From contig JAHEZD010000047.1 in NCBI GenBank assembly GCA_023251255.1, forward strand, positions 1-44,214: 44,214 bases of DNA, read 5' to 3'. The notes beneath the pieces were generated by a model that ran no database searches, had not been told where the DNA came from, and saw only the letters and a program-made list of their open reading frames with translations. Both the position numbers and the translations under genes were made by a program. Below, piece by piece: positions 8,298 to 16,366 of this stretch. The stretch comes from Chitinophagaceae bacterium. GTDB lineage: Bacteria; Bacteroidota; Bacteroidia; Chitinophagales; Chitinophagaceae. Every line of letters starts with the position of its first letter. The stretch's first letter is position 1.

Positions 8298-8316
8298 TGC
8301 CGTTTGGTGGGTTGAA

Positions 8317-9033
8317 TTATAGGCCCAACACTTCTTTCATGGTGAAGATACCTTTTTTGCCCACAACAAATTCGGCAGCCAACACTGCGCCACCAGCAAA
8401 ACCCTTGCGGTTATGGGCGGTGTGGATGATTTCAATATCGTCAATGGTCGAGGTATACTTTATTTTATGTGTGCCGGGTGCGGGGTCGGTCCTTTCGGAA
8501 ATGATGCTGAGGTCTTCCCTGTTTTTGGCGGCTTCGTTTACCCAATGTTTTTTTGACCTGACATGCTGCAGCACCTGCTCTGCCAATGTGATGGCCGTGC
8601 CGCTGGGCGCATCCCTTTTTTGTGTATGGTGGATTTCTTCCATCACCACATCATAATCAGGATGGTTGGCCATGAGCTTTGCCAAATAGGTATTCAGTTC
8701 AAAAAATAAATTGACACCGATACTGAAATTGCTGGCATAGAGCAGGGTGCCATTCTTTTCCTTGCAGTATTGCTGTATGTCCGGCCATTTTTCCAACCAG
8801 CCTGTGGAGCCAGATACCACGGCCACACCTGCATCCAAACATTGCTGTATGTTCCCGAAGGCACTGTGCGGCGAGGTGAACTCAATGGCCACATCGGCCT
8901 TCTGCACATTCTCCACCGTAAAGTCTTCCAGGTTTTCGATACCTATTTTCAGGACGATCTCATGTCCTTTGGCCACGGCAATTTCCTCGATTGCCTGTCC
9001 CATTTTTCCATAACCGATCAATGCAATTTTCAT
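8317..9033 (-). CDS. dapB: 4-hydroxy-tetrahydrodipicolinate reductase
   Basis: This cytoplasmic enzyme of lysine and diaminopimelate synthesis reduces hydroxy-tetrahydrodipicolinate with NAD(P)H. The 238-residue protein has the nucleotide-binding GYGKMG (residues 8-12 region), EFTSPHSAFGN, VSGSTGW and the signature EIHHTQKRDAPSGTA, with catalytic H135/H136 and K139. It is near the short end of the family length, as is usual in Bacteroidota. It leads a probable operon with the TPR kinase 19 bases downstream. In many Bacteroidota dapB follows parA-parB-DUF5683 directly; here it is about 10.8 kb away from them. Confidence 0.95.
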   Translation of the reverse strand: MKIALIGYGKMGQAIEEIAVAKGHEIVLKIGIENLEDFTVENVQKADVAIEFTSPHSAFGNIQQCLDAGVAVVSGSTGWLEKWPDIQQYCKEKNGTLLYASNFSIGVNLFFELNTYLAKLMANHPDYDVVMEEIHHTQKRDAPSGTAITLAEQVLQHVRSKKHWVNEAAKNREDLSIISERTDPAPGTHKIKYTSTIDDIEIIHTAHNRKGFAGGAVLAAEFVVGKKGIFTMKEVLGL

Positions 9034-9137
9034 AATCTGTGCGTATGCGTTTGGCGGTAAAGTTATTGATGCGAAGGGAATAAATGGTGGGGAATGAAAT
9101 GGGGATTATTGGCCAAACTTACTGTTTGTGCCTTTTT

Positions 9138-10007
9138 TTATGTGGTCTTGTAAACATACCACCCATTTCCTATTTCTCTGATCATGATGATATTGCTGGG
9201 ATTCATTTTCGGAAGGTCCTTCTTGTCTTTTACATAGAGATAGCCAACGGTATTGTCCAGCATACCACCAATTAAGAAGTTCAAGCTATTGCTTCCGGTT
9301 TCATATCCTCCGTAGGAAATGGAAGAGATGAACAATTTTTGGTAGGTAGATTTGGAACTCTCCAGCAATCGTATGTTCCTTTCCCCATCTGTTTTTGGGG
9401 TTTCCAGTTCCTTGAAAGCCATTTCTTTGATGCTTTCAAATGCGGCCTTATTGTTCAGGAAATGCTGTATGATATTGCTGTCCAGTTCCAATATCAGCTT
9501 GGCATTGCCCAATTGGAAATCGTAATCCTCCCTTGAAGAGAACAGGGCAAATCCTTTTTCCTTTTCGGAGGCTTTTGATTTGCTAATGATGGTGTCCACT
9601 TGTTGTGGGGTCATTTTTTCCAGTTCCATTTTTATCTGCTCAATCATTCCTGTCATTGCCAATGCCCTGAAGGCGCTCATTTTCCAAGTGTTCTCTTTTT
9701 TGAAATGCAGGTAAGTATCCAGCCCCTTGCCGACAGTGTCCAAGACCGTCATGGCTACAACAGCGGTAGTTGCCGTTTGACCAAGTAAAGTGAATGTGGT
9801 GGTGGAACCCTTTTGCAGGTCCTTACCGTTCGGCCGTCCCTTATATTCGCCCGTAATGAAACTGCCCATTTTCATGACTTTCTCCTTGCCGAATATTTTC
9901 TTCGCTAGGTCCAGGGGCTCAAGCCCCTGTCCATGAATGGATGCTGCAGTAAGTATTAAACAGGTGAGGAGGGTGGTCACTCGGGTCATATAAAATTGGG
10001 TTAACAA
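9138..10007 (-). CDS. Secreted protein of unknown function
   Basis: The 289-residue frame begins with a hydrophobic signal peptide. The start may be the second Met (complement of 9987-9989, MTRVTTLLTCLILTAASIHG), which gives a cleaner signal; the first Met adds six residues. The mature part is mixed alpha/beta with no cysteines, a central 'KMTPQQVDTIISKSKASEKEKGF' segment, and a C-terminal half rich in Gly/Tyr/Ser ending in GNGWYVYKTT. The last motif resembles a lipocalin- or DUF4878-like closing strand, but no family can be named. It lies 104 bases upstream of dapB on the same strand. Confidence 0.7.
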   Translation of the reverse strand: MLTQFYMTRVTTLLTCLILTAASIHGQGLEPLDLAKKIFGKEKVMKMGSFITGEYKGRPNGKDLQKGSTTTFTLLGQTATTAVVAMTVLDTVGKGLDTYLHFKKENTWKMSAFRALAMTGMIEQIKMELEKMTPQQVDTIISKSKASEKEKGFALFSSREDYDFQLGNAKLILELDSNIIQHFLNNKAAFESIKEMAFKELETPKTDGERNIRLLESSKSTYQKLFISSISYGGYETGSNSLNFLIGGMLDNTVGYLYVKDKKDLPKMNPSNIIMIREIGNGWYVYKTT

Positions 10008-10116
10008 GTAGATGTAGCAATAGTGTAAATGGACGTTCTATTCAATGGTGGCAGGCTCAGGTGATATCCGTTTTAAGAAGGCATATTCAAAACGATACAG
10101 CACCTTCAATTCGTTT

Positions 10117-10704
10117 TTATATGGGCTTTGAGTTAAGCTTGGCCTGGTAATATTCTGTCTTGCTTTTGATGATGGAATAGAAATGTTCGGGCCATGCTGC
10201 ACCCAATGCAAGCGGGAACATGGTTTCTTCCCCTGATTCCCTGAGTGCCTTGTAGATGGTTACGTTCTTGATGTATTTTTTAATTTCTTCCGTGAGCAAG
10301 GTATCGGGCTCTGCCAAGTAAGCATAACTGTCTATAATTCCCAATACTTCCTGATGGTTTTTCAGTATGCTGTTTTTCTCCACTTGATTGGCTATTTTAT
10401 ACTGGATTGAATTGGTATCCTGCCGTTTTGAAAGGATTGTTTCCCAAATGGCATTGTCCTTTTCAAGCCGGATCAACACGGGCCAAAAGAATAGTTTTAG
10501 CTTGTCCTCAATGTTTTGGATCCTTTTTTTCCTGTTGTCCAAGTATAGGTCATAAAAGGATTTGCCCAAATATCCAATTAAGGCGATGGTGGTGGTTACC
10601 AGGAGCCCATCGAAAGAAGACCCATTGCTTTTTGCGGCATGGTCCTGCGCAAAGGTTTCCATGTTTGCCAGTAAAAGGATGCCGATAATGGTATATGGTT
10701 TCAT
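10117..10704 (-). CDS. Membrane-anchored helical protein of unknown function
   Basis: The protein has 195 residues from the ATG complementary to 10702-10704. This start is preferred to the longer frame up to 10851 because it begins a signal sequence (MKPYTIIGILLLANMETFAQ), while the extra upstream codons are translated repeat DNA. A second hydrophobic stretch (LLVTTTIALIGYLGKSFYDL, about residues 33-52) is followed by a basic charged segment and long amphipathic helices with many Lys/Glu. The layout suggests a short periplasmic or cleaved N-terminus, one membrane span and a cytoplasmic helical domain. No family was recognised. Confidence 0.65.
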   Translation of the reverse strand: MKPYTIIGILLLANMETFAQDHAAKSNGSSFDGLLVTTTIALIGYLGKSFYDLYLDNRKKRIQNIEDKLKLFFWPVLIRLEKDNAIWETILSKRQDTNSIQYKIANQVEKNSILKNHQEVLGIIDSYAYLAEPDTLLTEEIKKYIKNVTIYKALRESGEETMFPLALGAAWPEHFYSIIKSKTEYYQAKLNSKPI

Positions 10705-11167
10705 GTTTGTTAGGGTTGCAGTAGAATAAATATAAACCTGTTGTGTTATTAACGTATGAAATCTTTTGCAAAAGCCGCTTTCGACAGACTGCCAATGACA
10801 ACCGATAGCCATCGGGTTAGTATAAGATGTTGTAAAATCATTTGTAAACAAATGCCTTTTATTTTACCACCAAGGCACGAAGACACAAAGGAAAAAAACG
10901 AAGTTTTTTTAAACCCTGCCTGCCGGTAGGTAAGTTAGTGCCCCCGCCTGAACGGACGGGCAGGTTTGAGTCTCGGTGGTAAACCCGATGGCTATCGGGT
11001 GTCATCCCTGCCTTTGCCGGCAGGCAGGGTCAATGTGTTTGTTTGCGAAGCAAACATTTGTTACTCAGCATGACATACTACGGATTACAGGAACGAATTT
11101 ATTTCAATAGCACAAGACCTTAAATGTAAGGGAAGTTTCATAGTGTTGTGCATTGCCGCTTCTTCAC
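10705..11167. other. 463-bp gene-free stretch occupied mainly by repeat D copy 2
   Basis: It holds the family D repeat at 10826-11082. Before it, at 10776-10818, there are fragments similar to the other end of family D (ttcgacagactgccaatgacaaccgatagcc). At 11080-11167 nothing was recognised. The long upstream extension of the 10117 reading frame into this region is repeat DNA, not protein. Confidence 0.65.
10826..11082 (+). repeat. Repeat family D, copy 2
   Basis: It begins gatgttgtaaaatcatttgt and contains accaccaaggcacgaagaca. An internal hairpin stretch around 'acccgatggctatcgggt' (10984-11001), the 'cctttgccggcaggcagggtcaa' block (11010-11032) and 'tttgcgaagcaaaca' (11043-11057) follow, and it ends near 'cagcatgacatact'. 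It matches copy 1 (3886-4116) read on the other strand. It also holds an extra block (10910-10980, tgcctgccggtagg ... ggacgggcagg) not present in copy 1. Confidence 0.75.
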
Positions 11168-11914
11168 TCAATCCAATGAATGGTTTTGTAAAGCGTACAG
11201 GCTTTCTTTTTCGGACCATTGCAACGGTGCCACCAATGAACGGTTGCTGAATTCCAAATGGATCACCCGTCTTTTGCTATGGCTGGTTGTTCTATTGGAA
11301 GCATGGAGCAGCAAGGGCTTCATGATCATGATACCACCTTTTGGTACGTTGCAGGTTGTGGCTGTTTCCATTGACCAGTCAATTGTTTCGGGCCTGTAGA
11401 TGCCTTTTAAGTGGGAACCCGGAATTACTTTCAGTGCACCATTGTTTTCATCGGTATCATCGAGGTGGATGCGGATGGTGAAATTGCTTTGTAGGATATC
11501 CAGTGGCGGTTGCACCGCAAATTGATCTTGCTTCACTGTCCAAGGGCCAAAACCGGCAATCTCCAGTTTCCTGTCAACAGAAATGGTCAGGTCCTGGTGG
11601 TAGGCTACAAACCAATTGGATTGTGCGGGCTTGTCGAAATAGATTGATTTCACCAGGAAATAATCCTCGCCAAAAACCGAGGCAATGACCGTGTTTAGGT
11701 TGGTATTGAAAACCAGGGTTGATAGAAGGGGAACTTCCTTCAATAATTGCCGGATGGCAAACAGGTCCGTTGTTTTCCTGAAACTGGGTTTATTGCTGTC
11801 AACCGTTTCAATTGCTTGCAGCATCAAGTTCATTTCTTCGGGCGTAAAAACGTTTTCCATTATGGAGAAGCCGTTGGCTGCAAGCTGTTCCTTTATATTG
11901 TGGGTTCCTTTCAT
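11168..11914 (-). CDS. Phytanoyl-CoA dioxygenase (PhyH) family Fe(II)/2-oxoglutarate oxygenase
   Basis: The 248-residue protein has the jelly-roll oxygenase metal triad. The HxD motif is H106/D108 (AYHQDLT) and the distal histidine is H204 (LLLHASNRTT), followed by a basic pair R215/R216 positioned to bind 2-oxoglutarate. The N-terminal FSIMENVFTPEEM and the NGALKVIPGSH motif are typical of PhyH relatives. These enzymes hydroxylate varied small molecules; the substrate cannot be read from the sequence. It follows on the same strand as the HAD-like gene ending at 11967, 52 bases away, with a short palindrome between. Confidence 0.88.
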   Translation of the reverse strand: MKGTHNIKEQLAANGFSIMENVFTPEEMNLMLQAIETVDSNKPSFRKTTDLFAIRQLLKEVPLLSTLVFNTNLNTVIASVFGEDYFLVKSIYFDKPAQSNWFVAYHQDLTISVDRKLEIAGFGPWTVKQDQFAVQPPLDILQSNFTIRIHLDDTDENNGALKVIPGSHLKGIYRPETIDWSMETATTCNVPKGGIMIMKPLLLHASNRTTSHSKRRVIHLEFSNRSLVAPLQWSEKESLYALQNHSLD

Positions 11915-11948
11915 AAGCGGGGCCTATTAGTAATTGTATTTTGAAAAC

Positions 11949-11964
11949 CATTTGTAAACAAATG
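11949..11964. repeat. 16-bp palindromic motif, end of repeat family D
   Basis: The sequence catttgtaaacaaatg (7-bp stem around AA) is identical to 10839-10854 in family D copy 2, and one base different from the inverted form at 4089-4104 in copy 1. It lies between the PhyH and HAD-like genes, with about nine matching bases on its left side (gtattttgaaaac). It looks like a solitary end of the family D element. Confidence 0.6.
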
Positions 11965-11966
11965 AA

Positions 11967-12431
11967 TTAATTTACCCGCAAAATTCTTAATGCACTTGTT
12001 GTTGCTTCTTCGTCCAGTCCAATCAATGGTTTTGTGATCACGCACTTGTTTTTTAAAATGGTGGGCAGGCCATTAAGGGAAGGGTCATCATCAATGACTA
12101 CGAAATGCTGTTTATTGCCGCCATTGTGGAACCATTCCTTGATTTCTGTTGCCCTGTCCAGCATTACTGGAATGGAGTTCCTGTCATTGATTTTGGAAAT
12201 GGTATTTGCTGAAATGCCGCGTAGCTTGAAAATGTCTTTCCAAGTATCGGTCGAATAGTTTATCCGATGGGTGGTGGTCAATACAATAGTTGCACCGGTT
12301 TCCAGGATCAGCTTTTGCAAATTGGCTGCGGCTTTCCCGTTGAATTTCATGAAACCGTCTGCAAGTATTTCTACTGGGCGCCAAGCTGCTGTTGTTACCA
12401 GCACTCCATCTATATCAAGCAGGATCATCAT
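11967..12431 (-). CDS. HAD-like phosphatase-fold protein (HAD domain of the Swiss-Army-Knife RNA-repair type)
   Basis: The 154-residue single-domain protein opens with the HAD motif I (MMILLDIDGVL; D6 and D8), has motif II Thr/Ser in ATIVLTTTHR, and a C-terminal acidic motif VVIDDDPSL. It lacks a cap domain. The order and spacing match the small HAD proteins assigned to the 'HAD domain in Swiss Army Knife RNA repair' group, although no nucleic-acid partner gene is adjacent. It is probably a phosphatase of unknown substrate. It is in a same-strand run with the RDD gene upstream (46-base gap). Confidence 0.8.
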   Translation of the reverse strand: MMILLDIDGVLVTTAAWRPVEILADGFMKFNGKAAANLQKLILETGATIVLTTTHRINYSTDTWKDIFKLRGISANTISKINDRNSIPVMLDRATEIKEWFHNGGNKQHFVVIDDDPSLNGLPTILKNKCVITKPLIGLDEEATTSALRILRVN

Positions 12432-12477
12432 TTTGAAATAACTTGTTTAAAACATAAGAGGCAGGATATAAAGCCAA

Positions 12478-12867
12478 CTACAATTTTATCATCACCGTTC
12501 CGGAAACCAGATCGTGAATGGCCCGTCTTTTGGGGTTGCTGTTGATGGTCAAAAAAGAAATCCAACCCAGCGATACCTTAATGGGGTACCTAACAATTGC
12601 CTGGAAGATGTTGATGGACTTTGTCGTGTCCGTATTTTTCCTGACCCTGATGCCTTTTAAATAGTTGCCCAGGGTGGAACCGAATACCATGCAGAGCGGT
12701 TCATAGGCAATGAAAACGGCAGCAAACAAAATCATCCTTACCCAGTCAGGTACCTGCTCAAATTTGTCCAATATATTGGAGAAGGCAAACATGAGCACAA
12801 TAATTAAAACGGCATCAATAAATGTTGATTGGATCCTGTCTGTGAGTGGCGGGTATTTTTCTTCCAT
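12478..12867 (-). CDS. RDD family membrane protein
   Basis: The 129-residue protein has an N-terminal 'PPLTDRIQSTFIDAVLIIVLMF' segment with the Arg and Asp pair that names the family. A second span (MILFAAVFIAYEPLCMVFG), the conserved GSTLGNYLKGIRVR loop and a C-terminal amphipathic segment with RRAIHDLVSGTVM follow. RDD proteins have two or three membrane spans and mostly unknown roles; some act in ion transport or antiporter function. No partner is apparent. Confidence 0.88.
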   Translation of the reverse strand: MEEKYPPLTDRIQSTFIDAVLIIVLMFAFSNILDKFEQVPDWVRMILFAAVFIAYEPLCMVFGSTLGNYLKGIRVRKNTDTTKSINIFQAIVRYPIKVSLGWISFLTINSNPKRRAIHDLVSGTVMIKL

Positions 12868-12941
12868 GTTTGCTGTTGAAAGTTGTTGTGAAAATGATAT
12901 TGCGGAACATTCTTTATAAGAAGATATCTCGTTGTGCTTGC

Positions 12942-13655
12942 TTAATGGTGTTTTGATTGATGGAAACGATCAACATATGCTGTTAGGTCAAGGAGGGGCT
13001 GTAAACCATCCAATTCCTCTTTTTTTGTTGGCATTTTTTGGAGGTCGTAGCTGCGAACTTTGGTTACGCAATCATATTCGCCAAGTATATTGTCCATAAG
13101 CGTTAGCATGGCATAGGCCATTTGATTGAAATTTTTCTCCGTTACCTGATTGATGTAGACAATAATGTCCAGGCTATCACCTGATACTATTGGAAAAAAT
13201 TTCATTTTAGCAGGGCTAAGTTCATGGTCCTGTACTTTTAGCACCATGGTTTTCAATTTGTCTGCCGGCATCCTTTGCCTGAAAGCAATAAAATTCCAGC
13301 CCTGTATCTTGGGCGCCTTTTCCACGATTTGTTTTACAATGGGGAACAGGTTCCTGTCCCCGTCTGCCGAAATGGTTACATTGACAATATTATTGTTGGG
13401 CGGTTCAAACTCAATGGCCAGTCCGTTTTCAATTTGCTTTGCATTGTCCAGCACTTCACCCAATATCTTGTCTGGGTTGCGTTCGAATCCACGGAGTTTT
13501 TTTTCATTTGTTTGGAACCATTTCCAGAATTTGTTGATGGCATCCTGTTTGCCCGATGTGGTGGATATATCCCTTGCTGCTTCCATTGTTGGTTGGGACC
13601 TGCAGTAGGTAAGCGAAAATGCCAGTAGCGTTATTAGCAAAGTTGTTTTGGTCAT
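12942..13655 (-). CDS. Secreted or lipid-anchored protein of unknown function
   Basis: The protein has 237 residues from the ATG complementary to 13653-13655, chosen because it opens a signal sequence (MTKTTLLITLLAFSLTYCRSQ); an upstream in-frame Met adds 16 unlikely residues. The Cys after LTY could be a loose Bacteroidota lipobox, but the residue before it is Tyr, so lipidation is uncertain. The mature protein has the pattern FWKWFQTNEKKLRGFE, then ISADGDRNLFPIVKQIVEKAPKIQGWNFIAFRQR. I have seen this arrangement in uncharacterised bacterial proteins without an assigned function. It heads no clear operon. Confidence 0.75.
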   Translation of the reverse strand: MTKTTLLITLLAFSLTYCRSQPTMEAARDISTTSGKQDAINKFWKWFQTNEKKLRGFERNPDKILGEVLDNAKQIENGLAIEFEPPNNNIVNVTISADGDRNLFPIVKQIVEKAPKIQGWNFIAFRQRMPADKLKTMVLKVQDHELSPAKMKFFPIVSGDSLDIIVYINQVTEKNFNQMAYAMLTLMDNILGEYDCVTKVRSYDLQKMPTKKEELDGLQPLLDLTAYVDRFHQSKHH

Positions 13656-13812
13656 TGGGTTCTGGTTATGGCTAATTGATTGCGGCCCTTTCAAAAATAA
13701 CAAAATAAATTTATCTCAAGAAGTGGGGTAGTGCACCTGCTGGAAATGGATTGTCATGACAGTTATATCAAACGCAATTCCTCCCTCTGCCTGTTGCTTG
13801 CAATTTTTCTAT

Positions 13813-14643
13813 CTACTTCTTTTCCGCACCCTCCACATAATAATCTGGGGTATAGGTTACCCTTGCAAAATTTTTTGTCAGCAATGTTGTTTCCACAATT
13901 TTACCACTTTGGAATTTCAATATTTTGTCCCGCCAAATTTCGTTCTTCCGGTAGAACTGCCCGTCTATTTTTAAGAATTCATGCTCCTTCTCCATTACAT
14001 GGTAAGCATAATCGAGCTCCGTATCTATACGGAGTTCGCCCTCCAAACATTTGTCCGTGAACCAAAGGTTAATTTGGAAGGTATGGGCTGTATTGTTGGT
14101 AAATTGATAGTCGCGGTAATTGTAAAAAACAGTTGCACCGCTTCCGAAAGGTAAAACCCGCCCATCATCGGGAAATGGGTCGAACGAATGGTGGTAACGT
14201 TCACTAACTGTCAATGGGCTATGCATGACCAACCAATGGATGAGGTTTGAAATTTGGCAGATGCCACCACCAATTCCTGCCCTTGCTTCCCCAAATGTCA
14301 ATTCCATACCAAGTAGGTAGCCTTTTCTTTTTGTTGGTAGGCCCACCAGTTTGCAGAATGAAAAAGTTTCTCCCGGCTTTATGATAATGCCATTGATCTG
14401 CCTTGCCGCAATGTTCAGGTTGGTTACTTTGTTGATCTGCAACTGCTCGTTGTTGTGGCCCAGTTTCTTTAATAGGACCGATTGGTGCTTTTTTATCCTG
14501 TACGGTAATTTATCGGTGGCCCGTTTGCCTGCATATTTTTTACTATCGAAGGTCCACTGGAGGTAGCGTTTGAAACGTCTTGACCAAACAGCCAAAAAAT
14601 ATAGAGATGGGTGCCGTTGGCTCAATAATTTTCTTTGTTTCAT
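13813..14643 (-). CDS. VanW family protein
   Basis: The 276-residue protein has no clear signal peptide. The central region NITAARQINGIIIKPGETFSF-like (here NLNIAARQINGIIIKPGETFSFC), the GIGGGICQISN motif and YHHSFDPFPDDGRVLPFGSGATVFYNYRDYQF define the VanW family. VanW was first seen in the vancomycin-resistance cluster of enterococci, but its role is unknown, and chromosomal homologues in Gram-negative bacteria are not evidence of resistance. No van or peptidoglycan genes adjoin it. The protein may be involved in cell-envelope handling. Confidence 0.9.
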   Translation of the reverse strand: MKQRKLLSQRHPSLYFLAVWSRRFKRYLQWTFDSKKYAGKRATDKLPYRIKKHQSVLLKKLGHNNEQLQINKVTNLNIAARQINGIIIKPGETFSFCKLVGLPTKRKGYLLGMELTFGEARAGIGGGICQISNLIHWLVMHSPLTVSERYHHSFDPFPDDGRVLPFGSGATVFYNYRDYQFTNNTAHTFQINLWFTDKCLEGELRIDTELDYAYHVMEKEHEFLKIDGQFYRKNEIWRDKILKFQSGKIVETTLLTKNFARVTYTPDYYVEGAEKK

Positions 14644-14838
14644 GGGGTGGGTGGCATGTGTTGTTTACGGTTGCTGCTCAATATTGTTAATCAGTTTTCA
14701 TCGCTTGTAAAATAACGAATGCCCAATACTGTGAACAGTATCTGGGCAGTTTTAGGTTTCCCATAACAACTATTGTCATTCCAGCGCCTACCTGTTAAAT
14801 TAATTTCCACATAGTAGCCGGTAGGCTCCCTGAACAGA

Positions 14839-15291
14839 TTAAGCCTCGATTTTTGGTAGCAAGGTTGATTGATTGGTTAGCAGCTTCATTTTTTCTTTTA
14901 GCAGGAGTCGTTCACTTAATACAAAGCACTGTACAAGCGGAAATACCATTACTGAAATATATATTCCAAATGATGGCTCAAAATCCGGACCAGCGGCAAT
15001 CATCAGTCCATAGGAGAAGTAAAGAAGTACGAATGCAAAGATGGCAAGCAGTATCCGGACTGTTTTTTTTGCTTTATGCTGTTTTGACCGCAGATAAGTG
15101 GGCCAAAGCGCTGCTATTGGTATGTAGGTGATGATTAAGAAGATGTCATTGAATAGGTAACAGTTTTGCCAAATGTCTTCTTTGCTGTTATTAGACGGAG
15201 CGATAATTCTCCAATAAGGAACGAATGGCAACAGGTTGATGACTGCACTTATTGTTATGGAGAGGGCTTTATGTAGGGATGCTTTTTTCAT
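14839..15291 (-). CDS. Small integral membrane protein of unknown function
   Basis: The 150-residue protein has four hydrophobic segments, at about residues 10-30, 48-68, 80-100 and 108-128 (LSITISAVINLLPFVPYW, IFLIITYIPIAALWPTYL, VRILLAIFAFVLLYFSYGLMIAAG, FGIYISVMVFPLVQCFVL). A basic C-terminal tail follows. No catalytic motif or family was recognised. It is spaced 77 bases from the gene upstream on the same strand. Confidence 0.7.
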   Translation of the reverse strand: MKKASLHKALSITISAVINLLPFVPYWRIIAPSNNSKEDIWQNCYLFNDIFLIITYIPIAALWPTYLRSKQHKAKKTVRILLAIFAFVLLYFSYGLMIAAGPDFEPSFGIYISVMVFPLVQCFVLSERLLLKEKMKLLTNQSTLLPKIEA

Positions 15292-15368
15292 TTAATGAAT
15301 TGTATCGATTTCGGCAGTTAGGCTTTCCATCCACAATTGCTTAGCTATCATTAAAACAACCATGTATG

Positions 15369-15755
15369 TTACCTATTATAAATGTCCTCATTGTGGTCTA
15401 CTGATATTTCCTTTCTTAAAAAAATTGTTGGTGGAAGTTCGCCAAAAACAAATTCCGTTACATGGCATAGCCACATGTTCCTGTTGACTATTGTTCCTTG
15501 ATATGTGTGCATCATGTAATAGCCGCCACCAATCTGCGGGTCACATTTTTCAGTGAGCACAAGTGTGTCCGCTCCGTCAAATGCTTCTTTGGAGATGGTC
15601 AATGTTACAGCCTGTTCATCACCGGCCATCATGTCCAGCATTTTGTCCGCACCTTCCACCATTTGCAAATCTCCAATGCTTCCCCCTTGTTCCAGGAATT
15701 CGGGAAGGTCAATATACCAGTCAGTTCCACTTCTAAAGAATTGATATGCTTTCAT
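15369..15755 (-). CDS. Conserved cytoplasmic protein of unknown function
   Basis: The 128-residue soluble protein has no signal peptide and no membrane segment. It has the sequence pattern WYIDLPEFLEQGG, DLQMVEGADKMLDMMAG, LTEKCDPQIGGGYYMMHTYQG and MWLCHVTEFVFGELP. I associate this with a small uncharacterised family in Bacteroidota, without a function. Its start is 17 bases after the stop of the lipoprotein gene 15773-16336, so the two are probably cotranscribed. An association with an immunity-type or house-keeping role would be a guess. Confidence 0.75.
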   Translation of the reverse strand: MKAYQFFRSGTDWYIDLPEFLEQGGSIGDLQMVEGADKMLDMMAGDEQAVTLTISKEAFDGADTLVLTEKCDPQIGGGYYMMHTYQGTIVNRNMWLCHVTEFVFGELPPTIFLRKEISVDHNEDIYNR

Positions 15756-15772
15756 TTTTTCAGGATGGCTTT

Positions 15773-16336
15773 TTACAAACGGTTGCCATAGTCGTTGATT
15801 GTCATGAAACTGGTGTCGCCACTAAATTGAATGTCCTTCAGTTTTTTGACCAGGTTCTGTTTTCCTATAATTTCCTTGCTTGTTCCGTTGTGGAAAGAAA
15901 AAATAAAGTACTGTTCCACATATTTAATGGTGTCGCTACTGAACGGGTCCTTGAACCTGGTGCCTACCAAATGGTTCCTGTCGAAAATGAACTGGTCAAA
16001 ATAATCCGAGAGTGGTTGCATGCCTCCTCCTTTGTCATAATCTGTCCTGTCAAGGTCACTGTAAATCCTGCCATACCCGGTCACGTCAATGCAGCCAATG
16101 GAATAGGGGTACACCAAGGGGAATCTATACCAATCAAAGGCTCCCGCATTTTTATAGAACTGCTCCACCACTTTCCCCTTGAAAGTGGCCGGTTCGTATG
16201 ACCGTAAAAGATTGACTAAATGGGCCGTGTCTTTCTGGGCTATTGTGTTTTCAGCTTGCTTGTCCTTTGTTCGCCAATGGCAGGAAAGCAGGCAAACAGT
16301 GACCAGTAAAATGAATAGGTGTTTGGTTGGGGTCAT
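15773..16336 (-). CDS. Putative lipoprotein of unknown function
   Basis: The 187-residue protein has a classic lipoprotein signal: hydrophobic core LFILLVTVC and lipobox LLSC with Cys 19. The mature protein is polar, with FDWYRFPLVYPYSIGCIDVTGYGRI and a 'FSSDTIKYVEQYFIFSFHNG' strand region. No family was recognised. It lies in a compact minus-strand run: 30 bases separate it from the lipoprotein gene upstream and 17 bases from the gene downstream. Confidence 0.75.
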   Translation of the reverse strand: MTPTKHLFILLVTVCLLSCHWRTKDKQAENTIAQKDTAHLVNLLRSYEPATFKGKVVEQFYKNAGAFDWYRFPLVYPYSIGCIDVTGYGRIYSDLDRTDYDKGGGMQPLSDYFDQFIFDRNHLVGTRFKDPFSSDTIKYVEQYFIFSFHNGTSKEIIGKQNLVKKLKDIQFSGDTSFMTINDYGNRL

Positions 16337-16366
16337 TGTCCTGCAAATTGTTTAGCAATTAAATTG

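Noticed and set aside
10705-10851. Longer N-terminus for the membrane protein gene at 10117-10704
   Set aside because: The extra 49 codons translate family D repeat-flanking DNA; the same sequence type is non-coding elsewhere, and the downstream Met starts a proper signal sequence.
13813-14643. Vancomycin-resistance gene cluster
   Set aside because: Only a VanW homologue is present, with no vanHAX-type ligase, dehydrogenase or dipeptidase genes. VanW proteins are widespread and unlinked to resistance.
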